Shown in pieces: positions 48,277-57,636 of a DNA stretch of 64,000 nucleotides (the stretch's first letter is position 1; the number at the start of each line of letters is the position of its first letter). Source of the DNA: Sphingomonas naasensis (GTDB lineage Bacteria > Pseudomonadota > Alphaproteobacteria > Sphingomonadales > Sphingomonadaceae). Where the stretch lies: positions 310,001 through 374,000 of the forward strand of contig NZ_SRXU01000004.1 in assembly GCF_004792695.1 (NCBI RefSeq), written 5' to 3'. Made by a program: the position numbers and the translations under genes. The notes below the pieces were generated by a model. The model made no database searches. It saw only the letters and a list, made by a program, of their open reading frames with translations, and was not told the origin of the DNA.

Positions 48277-50055
48277 ATGGCTGCACCTGTACTTGCATAT
48301 GAGGGCCTCGGGCTGATCCAGGGCTCGGGCTGGCTGTTCCGCGGGCTCGACCTCTATATCGGCGCGCGCGACCGGCTGGCGCTGATCGGGCGCAACGGCG
48401 CGGGCAAGTCGACCCTGCTCCGGCTGATCGCCGGGCGGATCGATTGCGACGAGGGCCGCCGCACGATCCAGCCGGGGACGCATGTCGTGCTGCTCGAGCA
48501 GGATCCGCAGGTCACCGGCTTCGCCACCTTGCTCGATTTCGTCCTTGCCGGCGACGACGCCCCCGAACGTCACGAGGCAGAGGCGATCGCCGGCCAGCTC
48601 GGCATCGATCTCGGGCGCGAGGCGGCCACCGCCTCGGGCGGCGAGCGCCGCCGCGCCGCAATCGCGCGCGCGCTGGCGCAGAACCCCGACGTGCTGCTGA
48701 TGGACGAGCCGACCAACCATCTCGACATCGCCGCGATCGACTGGCTCGAGAGCTGGCTGAGCCGCTACAACGGCGCGTTCATCGCGATCAGCCACGATCG
48801 CACCTTCCTTACCCGGCTGACCAAACAGACTTTGTGGCTCGACCGCGGGACGATCCGCCGCGCCGAGATCGGGTTCGGCGGGTTCGAGGCGTGGACCGAT
48901 CAGGTCTATGCCGAGGAGGAGCGCAACGCCCAGCGGCTCGACGCCAAGCTCAAGATCGAGGAGCATTGGCTGCTTCGCGGCGTCACCGGCCGCCGCCGGC
49001 GCAACCAGGGCCGGCTCTCCAAGCTCAAGGAAATGCGCGCCGAGCGCGCCGCGATGATGGGGCCGCAGGGCGCCGCCAAGCTCGCGATCGGTTCCGACGA
49101 TGCCCAGACCAAGGTGGTGATCGACGCCAAGAACATCACCAAGCGCTTCGGGGACCGCACGATCATCAAGGATCTGACGCTGCGGGTCACGAAGGGCGAC
49201 CGGATCGGCGTGGTCGGCAGGAACGGCGCGGGCAAGACGACGCTGCTCAGGCTGCTCACCGGCGAGCTCGCCCCCGACGAAGGCAGCGTGCGGCTGGCCA
49301 AGACGCTCGACGAAGTGATCATCGACCAGCAGCGCAGCCTGATGGACCCGACGAAGTCGGTGCGCGACGTGCTGACCCAAGGCGGCGAGTGGATCGAGGT
49401 GCTCGGGGTCAAGAAGCACATCCACGGCTATCTCAAGGAGTTCCTGTTCGAGCCCAATCTCGCCGACGCGAAGATCGGCACGCTCTCGGGCGGCGAGCGC
49501 TCGCGGCTGCTGCTCGCGCGCGAGTTCGCGCGGCCTTCGAACCTGCTGGTGCTCGATGAGCCGACCAACGATCTCGACCTCGAGACGCTCGATCTGCTCC
49601 AGGAAGTGATCGCCGACTATGAAGGCACCGTGCTGATCGTCAGCCACGACCGCGACTTTCTCGACCGCACGGTGACGGTGACGCTCGGGCTCGACGGCAG
49701 CGGCAAGGTCGATGTCGTCGCGGGCGGCTATGCCGATTGGGAGGCGCGCCGCACGCAGCGCGTGGAGCCGAAAAAGGCGACGGCGCCCAAGCCCCCAGCC
49801 GAGGCGCCGAAGGCGAAGGCGACCAAGCTCAGCTACAAGGATCAGCGCGACTATGATCTGCTGCCGAAGCGGATCGAGGAAATCGAGGCGCAGATCGCGA
49901 AGGACGAAGCCGCGCTCGCCGATCCCGATCTCTACACGCGCGATCCCGGCAGGTTCGCGAAGCTGGGCGACGCGATCGGCAAGCTGCGCGACGAGAAGGA
50001 CGCCGCCGAGCTGCGCTGGCTCGAGCTGGCCGAGCAGGTCGAGGCGCTGGGCTAG
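48277..50055 (+). CDS. ABC-F family ATPase (Uup-like)
   Basis: The 592-residue protein has two ABC domains with Walker A motifs GRNGAGKSTLL (about residue 38) and GRNGAGKTTLL (about residue 322). The signatures are ASGGERRRAAIA and LSGGERSRLLLA, and a C-terminal coiled coil after residue 500 is typical of Uup. There are no membrane segments. ABC-F proteins act on ribosomes or, for Uup, affect DNA recombination. The start at 48277 has AGGTGG upstream; the longer frame to 48223 is not supported. It overlaps the convergent kinase gene at CTAG. Confidence 0.93.
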   Translation: MAAPVLAYEGLGLIQGSGWLFRGLDLYIGARDRLALIGRNGAGKSTLLRLIAGRIDCDEGRRTIQPGTHVVLLEQDPQVTGFATLLDFVLAGDDAPERHEAEAIAGQLGIDLGREAATASGGERRRAAIARALAQNPDVLLMDEPTNHLDIAAIDWLESWLSRYNGAFIAISHDRTFLTRLTKQTLWLDRGTIRRAEIGFGGFEAWTDQVYAEEERNAQRLDAKLKIEEHWLLRGVTGRRRRNQGRLSKLKEMRAERAAMMGPQGAAKLAIGSDDAQTKVVIDAKNITKRFGDRTIIKDLTLRVTKGDRIGVVGRNGAGKTTLLRLLTGELAPDEGSVRLAKTLDEVIIDQQRSLMDPTKSVRDVLTQGGEWIEVLGVKKHIHGYLKEFLFEPNLADAKIGTLSGGERSRLLLAREFARPSNLLVLDEPTNDLDLETLDLLQEVIADYEGTVLIVSHDRDFLDRTVTVTLGLDGSGKVDVVAGGYADWEARRTQRVEPKKATAPKPPAEAPKAKATKLSYKDQRDYDLLPKRIEEIEAQIAKDEAALADPDLYTRDPGRFAKLGDAIGKLRDEKDAAELRWLELAEQVEALG

Positions 50056-51107
50056 GCCTCGAGATCGACGGTGACCGTGGTCCCTTCGGGCCCGGTCTCT
50101 ACTCGCATCGTGCCGCGCGCCTGGCGGACGAAGCCGTCGATCAGCCGCTGGCCGAGCCCGCCGGCCCGGCCCCTGGTGCGGGTTTCCGCGCTCATCCCGA
50201 TGCCGTTGTCGGTCACCGTCAGCCGCCAGCCCGGCGCCTGCGCGGCAAAGCGCACCTCGATCAGGCCGCCCTCGCGCCCGCCAAAGGCATGCTTGGCGGC
50301 GTTGGTGACGAGCTCGTTGACGACCAGCCCGATCGAGACCGCGCGGTCGCGCGGCAGCGCGCCGTGATCCGAAGCGCAGTCGAGCGTGATCGCCCCGCGC
50401 AGGAACAGCGCCTCCGACAGCGCGGCGCACAGCTCGTGGAGATAGGTCGCCATGTCGACCGCCCCGGGCGTCGCGCCGCCGCGATAGAGATGGCGGTGCG
50501 CCCGGGCGATGCTCTCGACCCGGGCGAGCGCGCTGCCCAGCGCATCGGCGGTCTCGCCGTCGCCGGCGCGGCGGCGCTGCATGTCGAGCAGCGAGGCGAC
50601 GAGCGTGAAGTTGTTCTTCACCCGGTGGTCGAACTCCTCGAGAAACAGCTCGCGATCGGCGATCTGGCGGTCGCGCTCGTGCGCGGCGCGGCGGACCGAG
50701 CGGCGGAACATCTCGGCGAGCGCCACGGTGATCGCGGCCGAGATCACCACCGAGGCCAGTGTCACGGCCTGTTCGGGATTCTCGAAGCGGAACGCGCCCT
50801 TGATCGGATAGAGATAATACCAGCCGAACCCGATCGATACCGCGCTCGTCGTCACCCCGGCGAGCCCGCGCGCGAACAGCGTGGCGATCATCGCCGCGGG
50901 GAAGATGAGCGTGAAGATCGCGGCGCCGGGCACCAGCGCGTCGAGCAGCGAGCGGATCAGCGCGGCGCAGGCGGTGGCGAGCAGCCCGATCGCGATCGAC
51001 GTGACCCAGCGCGGCACCCAGGGCGCCAGCCAGTCGGGCAGATCAAGTTCTCCGAGGCGCCCCATAGTCGCGGGATGAGGCGGCTGCGCGGGCGGCAAGT
51101 CAAGCAT
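50052..51107 (-). CDS. Membrane sensor histidine kinase of the HisKA_2/HWE type
   Basis: The 351-residue protein has three to four membrane helices in residues 35-130 resembling a DUF4118-type sensor. The HisKA_2 phospho-acceptor box LEEFDHRVKNNFTLVASLLDMQ is near residue 160, and HATPase_c follows (VVNELVTNAAKHAFGG, DNGIGM). No response regulator is adjacent, so it is an orphan kinase in this window, perhaps feeding the general stress response. ATGs at 51107 and 51065 are both possible starts; neither has a ribosome site. Confidence 0.88.
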   Translation of the reverse strand: MLDLPPAQPPHPATMGRLGELDLPDWLAPWVPRWVTSIAIGLLATACAALIRSLLDALVPGAAIFTLIFPAAMIATLFARGLAGVTTSAVSIGFGWYYLYPIKGAFRFENPEQAVTLASVVISAAITVALAEMFRRSVRRAAHERDRQIADRELFLEEFDHRVKNNFTLVASLLDMQRRRAGDGETADALGSALARVESIARAHRHLYRGGATPGAVDMATYLHELCAALSEALFLRGAITLDCASDHGALPRDRAVSIGLVVNELVTNAAKHAFGGREGGLIEVRFAAQAPGWRLTVTDNGIGMSAETRTRGRAGGLGQRLIDGFVRQARGTMRVETGPEGTTVTVDLEA

Positions 51108-51140
51108 CGGTGACGGCGAAGTTGATCTCCATCAATATTT

Positions 51141-51950
51141 TTACAGCGATTTGCCCGATCTTCCGGCGAGATCGACAACATATTGCCATGCGACCCGCCC
51201 GGACCGACTCCCGCGTCGCGTTGCCCAATTGATCGCCTCGGCCGGATCGAATTCGAGGCCGTGCGCTTCGGCATAGCCGCGGACGATGTCGACATAGATG
51301 TCCTGATCGATCGCGTGGAAGCCGAGGCTCAACCCGAAGCGGTCGGCAAGCGCGAGGCTGTCGTCGACCGAATCGCGCGGATTGATCGCGCTCGCCTGCT
51401 CGGCGATGTCGCGCGGGATCAGATGGCGGCGGTTCGAGGTGACGATCAGCCTTGTATTGGCCGGCCGCGCCTCGGCCCCGCCCTCGAGCAGCGAGCGTAG
51501 TGCGCGGGCGTCGCCGGCGGCGTCGAAGCCGAGATCGTCGAGGAAGATCACGAACGGCCGCGCCGATGCGGCGAGCAGCGCGAACAATTCGGGCAGCGCG
51601 TCGAGATGCTGGGTGACCGCCTCGACCAATGCGAGATTGCCGCCCGCCGCCTGGACTGCGGCGACCGCGCTCTTGACCAGGGCCGACTTGCCCGTGCCGC
51701 GCGCGCCCCAGAGCAGCACGTCCTGCGCGGCATGCCCCCCGGCCAGGCGCCCGAGGTTGGCGACCAGCGCATCGCGCTGCGGCGTCATGCCGCGGAGCAT
51801 CGCGAGCGGCAGCGGCGCGAAGGCGCGGGCGGCGGCGAGGCTGTGCCCGCGCCAGACATAGGCGGGATGGGCGAGCGGATCGGCAGGCGGCGCGGGCGGC
51901 GGGGCGAGGCGCTCGAGCGCTTCGGCGATGCGGGTCATCGGGTCGGTCAT
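51141..51950 (-). CDS. DUF815 ATP-binding protein
   Basis: The 269-residue protein is an AAA-type ATPase of the DUF815 family. Walker A is GARGTGKSALV near residue 83, the Walker B-like acidic strand is PFVIFLDDLGFD, and a sensor Asn lies in LIVTSNRRHLIPRD. The C-terminal half carries an RSGRVAWQYV motif. Its role is not established. It is separated from the histidine kinase start by 33 bases, and 248 bases with two hairpins separate it from mutS. Confidence 0.9.
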   Translation of the reverse strand: MTDPMTRIAEALERLAPPPAPPADPLAHPAYVWRGHSLAAARAFAPLPLAMLRGMTPQRDALVANLGRLAGGHAAQDVLLWGARGTGKSALVKSAVAAVQAAGGNLALVEAVTQHLDALPELFALLAASARPFVIFLDDLGFDAAGDARALRSLLEGGAEARPANTRLIVTSNRRHLIPRDIAEQASAINPRDSVDDSLALADRFGLSLGFHAIDQDIYVDIVRGYAEAHGLEFDPAEAINWATRRGSRSGRVAWQYVVDLAGRSGKSL

Positions 51951-51979
51951 CGCGGGCGGCTATAGGATGCGCCGGACCG

Positions 51980-52014
51980 AAATCCTACGCCGCTGCGCGA
52001 GTCGCGTAGGATTT
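51980..52014. repeat. Perfect 11-bp inverted repeat (hairpin 1)
   Basis: AAATCCTACGC and GCGTAGGATTT form an 11-bp stem with a 13-base loop, lying 29 bases upstream of the DUF815 start on its promoter side. The left arm and loop share an AAATCCTACG-N7-GCGA pattern with a site at 622-648. Confidence 0.7.
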
Positions 52015-52028
52015 GCGGGGCCTGGAGT

Positions 52029-52058
52029 CGCAAGAGTCGCGATCAAACGACTCTTGCG
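52029..52058. repeat. Perfect 11-bp inverted repeat (hairpin 2)
   Basis: CGCAAGAGTCG and CGACTCTTGCG form an 11-bp stem with an 8-base loop, 15 bases after hairpin 1. The sequences of the two stems differ, so this is not a duplication. Both lie in the 248-base gap between the mutS 3' end and the DUF815 start. Confidence 0.7.
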
Positions 52059-52198
52059 TTGCGCGGATTGGAAATATTGTTGCGTCGGAAAATCCAACAA
52101 AACGGATCGACGATGTCAAAGAGCCGACGGGATTGTGACATCGGCCGCGCGTGTAGGACAGTTCGCGTTCGTCACCCCGCCGCGCGCGGGAGCGGCCC

Positions 52199-54805
52199 TC
52201 ACGCCCCGTCCGCCGCCAGCCCCTTCAACCGGTACAGCGTCTCGAGCGCCTCGCGCGGGCTGAGCGCGTCGATGTCGAGGCCGTCGAGCTCGGTGCGCAG
52301 CGCGTCGACCTTTTCCTCCTCGGCCTCCGCCGCTGCGGCGAACAGCGGCAGATCGTCGAGCCCCGCGGCGATGCCGCCGGTCTTCGCGCGGCCGGCCTCG
52401 AGCTTGTCGAGCACGGCCTTGGCGCGCTTGATCGTGAGCGGCGGCAACCCGGCGAGGCGGGCGACGGCGAGGCCGTAGCTGCGATCGGCCGGGCCCTCGG
52501 CGACTTCGTGGAGCAGGACGAGATCGCCCTTCCATTCGCGCGCGCGGACATGGTGCAGCGTCAGCGCGTCGCAGCGCTCGGCGAGGCGGGTGAGCTCGTG
52601 ATAATGGGTCGCGAACAGGCAGCGGCAGCGATTGTCCTCGTGGATCGCCTCGACCACCGCCCAGGCGATGGCGAGCCCGTCATAAGTCGAGGTGCCGCGG
52701 CCGACCTCGTCGAGGATGACGAAGCTGCGCGGCGTCGCCTGGGCGAGGATCGCGGCGGTCTCGACCATCTCGACCATGAAGGTCGAGCGGCCGCGCGCGA
52801 GATTGTCCGACGCGCCGACGCGGCTGAACAGCCGGTCGACCAGCCCGAGCGTCGCCGAAGCGGCGGGGACATAGCTGCCGGCCTGGGCGAGCACCGCGAT
52901 CAGCGCGTTCTGGCGCAGGAAGGTCGACTTGCCGCCCATGTTCGGGCCGGTGACCAGCCAGAGCCGCGACTCCTCGGAGAGCTTGCAGTCATTGGCGACG
53001 AAGCGCCCGCCGGTGCGCGCGATCGCTTCCTCGACCACCGGGTGGCGCCCGCCCTCGATCTCGAAACAGCCATGATCGACCAGCGCCGGACGTGCCCAGC
53101 CGCCCTCGGCGGCGCGCTCGGCGAGGCCGGCAGAGACGTCGATCCGGGCGAGCGCGTCGGCGGTGGCAGCGATCGCCTCGCGGCGTTCGAGCGCTTTGGC
53201 GGTGAGATCCTCGAGATGCGCCGCCTCCGCGGTGAGCGCATGCGCGCCGGCCTGCGTCACCTTGAGCGCGACGTCGTGGAGATCGGGGGCGTTGAAGCGC
53301 ACCACGCCGGCGAGTGTCTGGCGATGGGTGAAGCCGCTCTCAGGCCTCATCAGCGGATCGGCGGCGCGGGCCGGAACCTCGATATGATAGCCGAGCACGC
53401 CGTTGTGGCGGATCTTGAGAGCGGCGATGCCGGTGCGCGCGCGGTATTCGGCCTCGAGCGCGGCGATCGCGCGGCGGCCGCCGGCGCCGGCATCGCGCAG
53501 ATCGTCGAGCGCGGCGTCATAGCCTTCGGCGATATAGCCGCCATTGGATGCGTCGATCGGCGGCTCGGGGACGAGCGCGCGTGAGAGCAGGTCGATCAGC
53601 GCGCCGTGCCCGCGCAGCTGCGGCGCCAGTTCGGCGAGGAGGCGCGGAGGCTCGGCGATCGCGTCGAGCCGCTCGCCCAGCCGCCACGCGCCGTCGAGCC
53701 CGTCGCGCAGCTGGCCGAGATCTCGGGGGGATCCGCGCCCGGCGGCGAGCCGGCCGAGCGCGCGGCCGATATCGGGAAGCGCGCGCAAAGCGCCGCGGAC
53801 GAGATCGCGCAGCCCCGAATCGTCGTGGAGGCGTTGGACCAGATCGAGCCGGGTCTCGATCGCGGCGCGGTCCATCAGCGGCGCGGCGATGTCGAGGCCG
53901 AGCAGCCGCGCGCCGGCGCCGGTGACGGTGCGGTCGACTGCGTCGAGCAGGCTGCCCTTGCGCGTGCCGGCCTGGCTGAGGCTGAGCTCGAGGCTCTCGC
54001 GGGTGGCGGCGTCGATCGCCATCGCCGCGTCGGTGCGGCTGAGGCGCGGCGGGCGCAGGAACGGGAGCGATCCCTTGGCGGTGTGGTCGAGATAGGCGAC
54101 CAGCCCGCCCGCCGCGGCGAGCGCCGCGCGCGAGAAGCCGCCGAACCCGTCGAGCGTGGCGACGCCGAACAGCCGCTCCAATCGCGCCTCGCCCCCGGCG
54201 CTGTCGAAATCGGGCTTCGGCCGCGTCGCGGTGGCGAGCTCGGCGAAGCCGGTGCCGTCGCAGGCGATCGTCTCGGCGGGGTTGAGCCGGGCGAGCTCGG
54301 CGGAGACGCGATCGGGACTGGTCTCGATCACTTCGAACCGGCCGGTCGAGATATCGGCGCAGGCGATCGCCACCCCGGTCGCCGCCTCGCCGATCGCGGC
54401 GCACCAATTGGCGCTGCGGCTGTCGAGCAACGCCTCCTCGGTGAGCGTGCCGGCGGTGACGACGCGGACGATCGCGCGGTTGACCAGCGCCTTGGAGCCC
54501 ATCCGCTTGCGCGCGGCCTCGGGCGTCTCGGTCTGCTCGGCGACCGCGACGCGGTGCCCGGCCTTGATCAGCCGGGCGAGATAGCCGTCCATCGCATGGA
54601 CCGGCACGCCGCACATCGGGATGCGCTCGCCGTCATGCTCGCCGCGCGCGGTGAGCGCGATGTCGAGCACCGCGCTGGCGATCCTGGCGTCGTCGAAGAA
54701 CAGCTCGAAGAAATCGCCCATCCGATAGAAGAGCAGGCAGTCGCCGGCCTCGGCCTTGAGACCGAGATATTGCGCCATCATCGGAGTGGGAGCCGCGGAG
54801 GACAT
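52199..54805 (-). CDS. mutS: DNA mismatch repair protein MutS
   Basis: MutS recognises mispaired bases and starts repair with MutL. The 868-residue protein has the mismatch-reading Phe-x-Glu motif near residue 30 (GDFFELFFDDA). Domains II-IV follow, and the C-terminal ABC-type ATPase has Walker A TGPNMGGKSTFLRQ and the FVILDEVGRGTSTYDG Walker B. It also has the C-terminal helix-turn-helix. I chose the ATG at 54805 (MSSAAPTPMMAQYLG), since residues before it are unconserved. The opposite-strand maeB lies beyond the 168-base palindrome. Confidence 0.97.
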   Translation of the reverse strand: MSSAAPTPMMAQYLGLKAEAGDCLLFYRMGDFFELFFDDARIASAVLDIALTARGEHDGERIPMCGVPVHAMDGYLARLIKAGHRVAVAEQTETPEAARKRMGSKALVNRAIVRVVTAGTLTEEALLDSRSANWCAAIGEAATGVAIACADISTGRFEVIETSPDRVSAELARLNPAETIACDGTGFAELATATRPKPDFDSAGGEARLERLFGVATLDGFGGFSRAALAAAGGLVAYLDHTAKGSLPFLRPPRLSRTDAAMAIDAATRESLELSLSQAGTRKGSLLDAVDRTVTGAGARLLGLDIAAPLMDRAAIETRLDLVQRLHDDSGLRDLVRGALRALPDIGRALGRLAAGRGSPRDLGQLRDGLDGAWRLGERLDAIAEPPRLLAELAPQLRGHGALIDLLSRALVPEPPIDASNGGYIAEGYDAALDDLRDAGAGGRRAIAALEAEYRARTGIAALKIRHNGVLGYHIEVPARAADPLMRPESGFTHRQTLAGVVRFNAPDLHDVALKVTQAGAHALTAEAAHLEDLTAKALERREAIAATADALARIDVSAGLAERAAEGGWARPALVDHGCFEIEGGRHPVVEEAIARTGGRFVANDCKLSEESRLWLVTGPNMGGKSTFLRQNALIAVLAQAGSYVPAASATLGLVDRLFSRVGASDNLARGRSTFMVEMVETAAILAQATPRSFVILDEVGRGTSTYDGLAIAWAVVEAIHEDNRCRCLFATHYHELTRLAERCDALTLHHVRAREWKGDLVLLHEVAEGPADRSYGLAVARLAGLPPLTIKRAKAVLDKLEAGRAKTGGIAAGLDDLPLFAAAAEAEEEKVDALRTELDGLDIDALSPREALETLYRLKGLAADGA

Positions 54806-55269
54806 GCGGCCCCGGGTTAGCCGAAGCGGCCGGGCGATCAACACCCGTGCGGTGGATTTCCTGGGGACAAAGGGGAAGGCTGCGACCGAAGCCTGTCTCT
54901 GATCACGTCATCCCGGAAGCCAATTTTCGCCAAATCTCCGATTTGGCCAGCAAATTGCGCTGTCCGGGATCCACCGGGAGGCAATGGCTGGTGGAGCGGT
55001 GGATCCCGGACAGTAAGGCTTTCCAGCGTAAAACCTGGCGGTTTTCCGGGAAAGCCTAACTTCCGGGATGACGGATCTGGTCGGGCGGGACCGAACCTCG
55101 ATGGCATCCCGGCGGGCGCGTCTTCGGCTCGCACCCACCCGCTACCCCTTCCTGGCAGGGAGGGGCAAGGAGAAGCTGGTAGCGCTATCATATTTTCGTA
55201 TACGCCGGTTTCCGGACGAGTTGCGGCCCCCGGATGCCGCTCCTAAAGGAATGGTATCAGGAGAGGTGC
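54806..55269. other. Gene-free 464-base interval between mutS and maeB
   Basis: No coding frame here has a ribosome site or known homology. Both genes are divergent, so it holds both promoters. A 168-base nested palindrome fills the centre, and the stretch of about 195 bases before the maeB start includes an AT-rich patch (ATATTTTCGTATACG near 55191) that could be a promoter. Confidence 0.8.
54906..55073. repeat. 168-bp nested palindromic element (MITE-like)
   Basis: Perfect 14-bp terminal inverted repeats (54906-54919 and 55060-55073) enclose three more dyads. One has 7-bp arms at 54930-54946, a second has perfect 16-bp arms at 54961-54976 and 54997-55012, and a third has 9-bp arms at 55016-55024 and 55049-55057. 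The result could fold into a branched cruciform. No transposase is present. It resembles small non-autonomous palindromic elements, but a target duplication is not obvious. Confidence 0.8.
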
Positions 55270-57528
55270 ATGGCTGAGGAATCGAACGTCCAGTTTTCGG
55301 AGCGCGAGGCGCTTCTCTATCATTCCGAAGGCCGGCCGGGGAAAATCGAGATCATCGCCTCGAAGCCGATGGCGACCCAGCGCGATCTCGCGCTGGCCTA
55401 TTCGCCCGGCGTCGCGGTGCCGGTGCGCGCGATCGCCGAGGATCCGGCGCTCGCCTATGACTATACCGCCAAGGGCAATCTGGTCGCGGTGATCTCCAAC
55501 GGGACCGCGATCCTCGGCCTCGGCAATCTCGGCGCGCTCGCCTCCAAGCCGGTGATGGAAGGCAAGGCGGTGCTGTTCAAGCGCTTCGCCGATGTCGATT
55601 CGATCGATCTCGAGCTCAAGACCGAGGATGTCGACCGCTTCATCGACGCCGTCGAGCTGATGGAGCCGAGCTTCGGCGGGATCAACCTCGAGGACATCAA
55701 GTCGCCCGAATGCTTCGTGATCGAGCAGACGCTGCGCGAGCGCATGAACATCCCGGTGTTCCATGACGACCAGCACGGCACCGCGATCATCGCCGCGGCG
55801 GGGCTGATCAACGCGCTCCATCTGACCGGGCGCGACATCAAGAATGCGAAGTGCGTGATGCTCGGCGCCGGCGCGGCGGCGATCGCCTGCGCCGAGCTGA
55901 TCAAGGCAATGGGCTTGCCGCACGACAATCTGCTGATGCTCGATCTGACCGGGGTGATCTATCAGGGCCGGCAGGAGAGCATGAACCAGTGGAAGTCGGC
56001 GCATGCCGTCGCCACCGACAAGCGCACGCTGGCGGATGCCCTCGACGGCGCCGACGTGTTCTTCGGGCTCGCCTCGGCCAATTCGCTGCCCGCCGAGCTG
56101 CTCAAGACGATGGCGCCCAACCCGATCATCTTCGCGATGGCCAATCCCGATCCCGAGATCAGCCCGCCGCTCGCCAAGGCGGCGCGCCCCGACGCGATCA
56201 TCGCGACCGGGCGTTCGGACTATCCGAACCAGGTCAACAACGTGCTCGGCTTCCCGTTCATCTTCCGCGGCGCGCTCGACGTGCGTGCGACGACGATCAA
56301 CGACGCGATGAAGATCGCCGCGGCGCGCGCGCTCGCCGAGCTGGCGCGCCAGCAGGTGCCCGAGGAAGTCGCGCTCGCCTATGGCGTCCAGCACAGCTTC
56401 GGCCCCGACTATATCATCCCCGCGCCGTTCGATCCGCGGCTGATGGAGATCGTCCCCGCCGCAGTGGCGCAGGCGGCGATGGATTCGGGGGTGGCGACCA
56501 AGCCGATCGAGGATTTCGCTGCCTATCGCCAGTCGCTTCGCGCCCGGCTCAACCCGACCACCTCGGTGCTCACGCTCGCCTATGAAGGCGCGCGCGCCAA
56601 TCCGAAGCGGGTGATCTTCGCCGAGGCCGAGGAGGAAGTGGTGCTGCGCGCGGCGATCGCGTTCAAGGAAGGCGGCTATGGCACGCCGGTGTTGGTCGGG
56701 CGCGAATCGGTGCACGATCGGCTGCGCGCGCTCGGCGCCAACCCGGACGAGTTCGAGCTGCACAACAGCGTCAATTCGCCGTTGGTGCCCGAGATGGTCG
56801 AGTTCCTCTACACGCGGCTCCAGCGCCGCGGCTATCTGCGCCGCGACGCCGAGCGCATGGTCAATCGCGACCGCAACATCTTCGGCGGGCTGCTGCTTCA
56901 GCTCGGCAAGGCCGATGCGATGATCACCGGCGTGACGCGCACCTGGGCCGAATCGATGCGGCAGGTGAAGCGCGTGATCGATCCGCAGCCGGCGCGCACG
57001 CCGTTCGGGATGCACGTGCTGGTCGGCCAGTCGCACACCGTGTTCATCGCCGACACCACGGTCAACGAGCGCCCCAATGCCGAGGAGCTCGCCGACATCG
57101 CCGAGGGCGCGGCGCAGGTCGCGCGGCGGATGGGGCACGAGCCGCGCGTGGCGTTCCTCAGCTATTCGAACTTTGGCAATCCCGAGGGGCAGTGGCTCGA
57201 CAATGTCCGCGGCGCGATCAAGGTGCTCGACGGGCGCACGGTCGAGTTCGAATATGAAGGCGAGATGTCGCCCGACGTCGCGCTCAATCCGCGCCAGATG
57301 GCGAACTATCCGTTCTGCCGCCTGTCGGGCCCGGCCAACGTGCTGATCATGCCGGGGCTCCAATCGGCCAACATCTCGGCCAAGCTGCTCCGCGAGCTCG
57401 GCGGCGACTCGACGATCGGGCCGATGCTGATCGGGATGGAGAAGCCGGTCCAGATCGCGCCGATGACCGCCAGCGCGAGCGAGCTGGTGACGCTGGCGGT
57501 GCTGGCGGCGGGCGGGATCGCGCGCTGA
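55270..57528 (+). CDS. maeB: NADP-dependent malic enzyme (malic plus phosphotransacetylase-like domain)
   Basis: The enzyme decarboxylates malate to pyruvate with NADP. The 752-residue protein combines the malic enzyme domain (residues 1-430; YSPGVAVPVRAI, VFHDDQHGTA, GAGAAAIACAELI) with a C-terminal phosphate-acetyltransferase-like domain (after residue 440) that binds acetyl-CoA and regulates activity. The start at 55270 has AGGAG upstream; the longer frame to 55234 is not used. Confidence 0.96.
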   Translation: MAEESNVQFSEREALLYHSEGRPGKIEIIASKPMATQRDLALAYSPGVAVPVRAIAEDPALAYDYTAKGNLVAVISNGTAILGLGNLGALASKPVMEGKAVLFKRFADVDSIDLELKTEDVDRFIDAVELMEPSFGGINLEDIKSPECFVIEQTLRERMNIPVFHDDQHGTAIIAAAGLINALHLTGRDIKNAKCVMLGAGAAAIACAELIKAMGLPHDNLLMLDLTGVIYQGRQESMNQWKSAHAVATDKRTLADALDGADVFFGLASANSLPAELLKTMAPNPIIFAMANPDPEISPPLAKAARPDAIIATGRSDYPNQVNNVLGFPFIFRGALDVRATTINDAMKIAAARALAELARQQVPEEVALAYGVQHSFGPDYIIPAPFDPRLMEIVPAAVAQAAMDSGVATKPIEDFAAYRQSLRARLNPTTSVLTLAYEGARANPKRVIFAEAEEEVVLRAAIAFKEGGYGTPVLVGRESVHDRLRALGANPDEFELHNSVNSPLVPEMVEFLYTRLQRRGYLRRDAERMVNRDRNIFGGLLLQLGKADAMITGVTRTWAESMRQVKRVIDPQPARTPFGMHVLVGQSHTVFIADTTVNERPNAEELADIAEGAAQVARRMGHEPRVAFLSYSNFGNPEGQWLDNVRGAIKVLDGRTVEFEYEGEMSPDVALNPRQMANYPFCRLSGPANVLIMPGLQSANISAKLLRELGGDSTIGPMLIGMEKPVQIAPMTASASELVTLAVLAAGGIAR

Positions 57529-57574
57529 CGGGCCGCGCCCGACGGCGCAAGCCCGGACCATAATCGCCGCTTGC

Positions 57575-57606
57575 TGCTACAAATGTAGCATGCTACAAAT
57601 GTAGCA
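57575..57606. promoter_or_regulatory. Two identical tandem BlaI-type operators
   Basis: TGCTACAAATGTAGCA occurs twice with no gap (57575-57590 and 57591-57606). Each is a 7-bp-arm palindrome with an AA centre and contains the TACAAATGTA core typical of BlaI/MecI operators. They lie 30 bases before the blaI GTG codon, so BlaI likely represses its own operon. Confidence 0.9.
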
Positions 57607-57636
57607 GGCTGGGATATCAGTCGCAGGAGGGTCCGG

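Noticed and set aside
57571..57606. Insertion-sequence ends suggested by the tandem TGCTACA repeats
   Set aside because: The pattern fits BlaI operators directly upstream of a BlaI gene, and no transposase is present.
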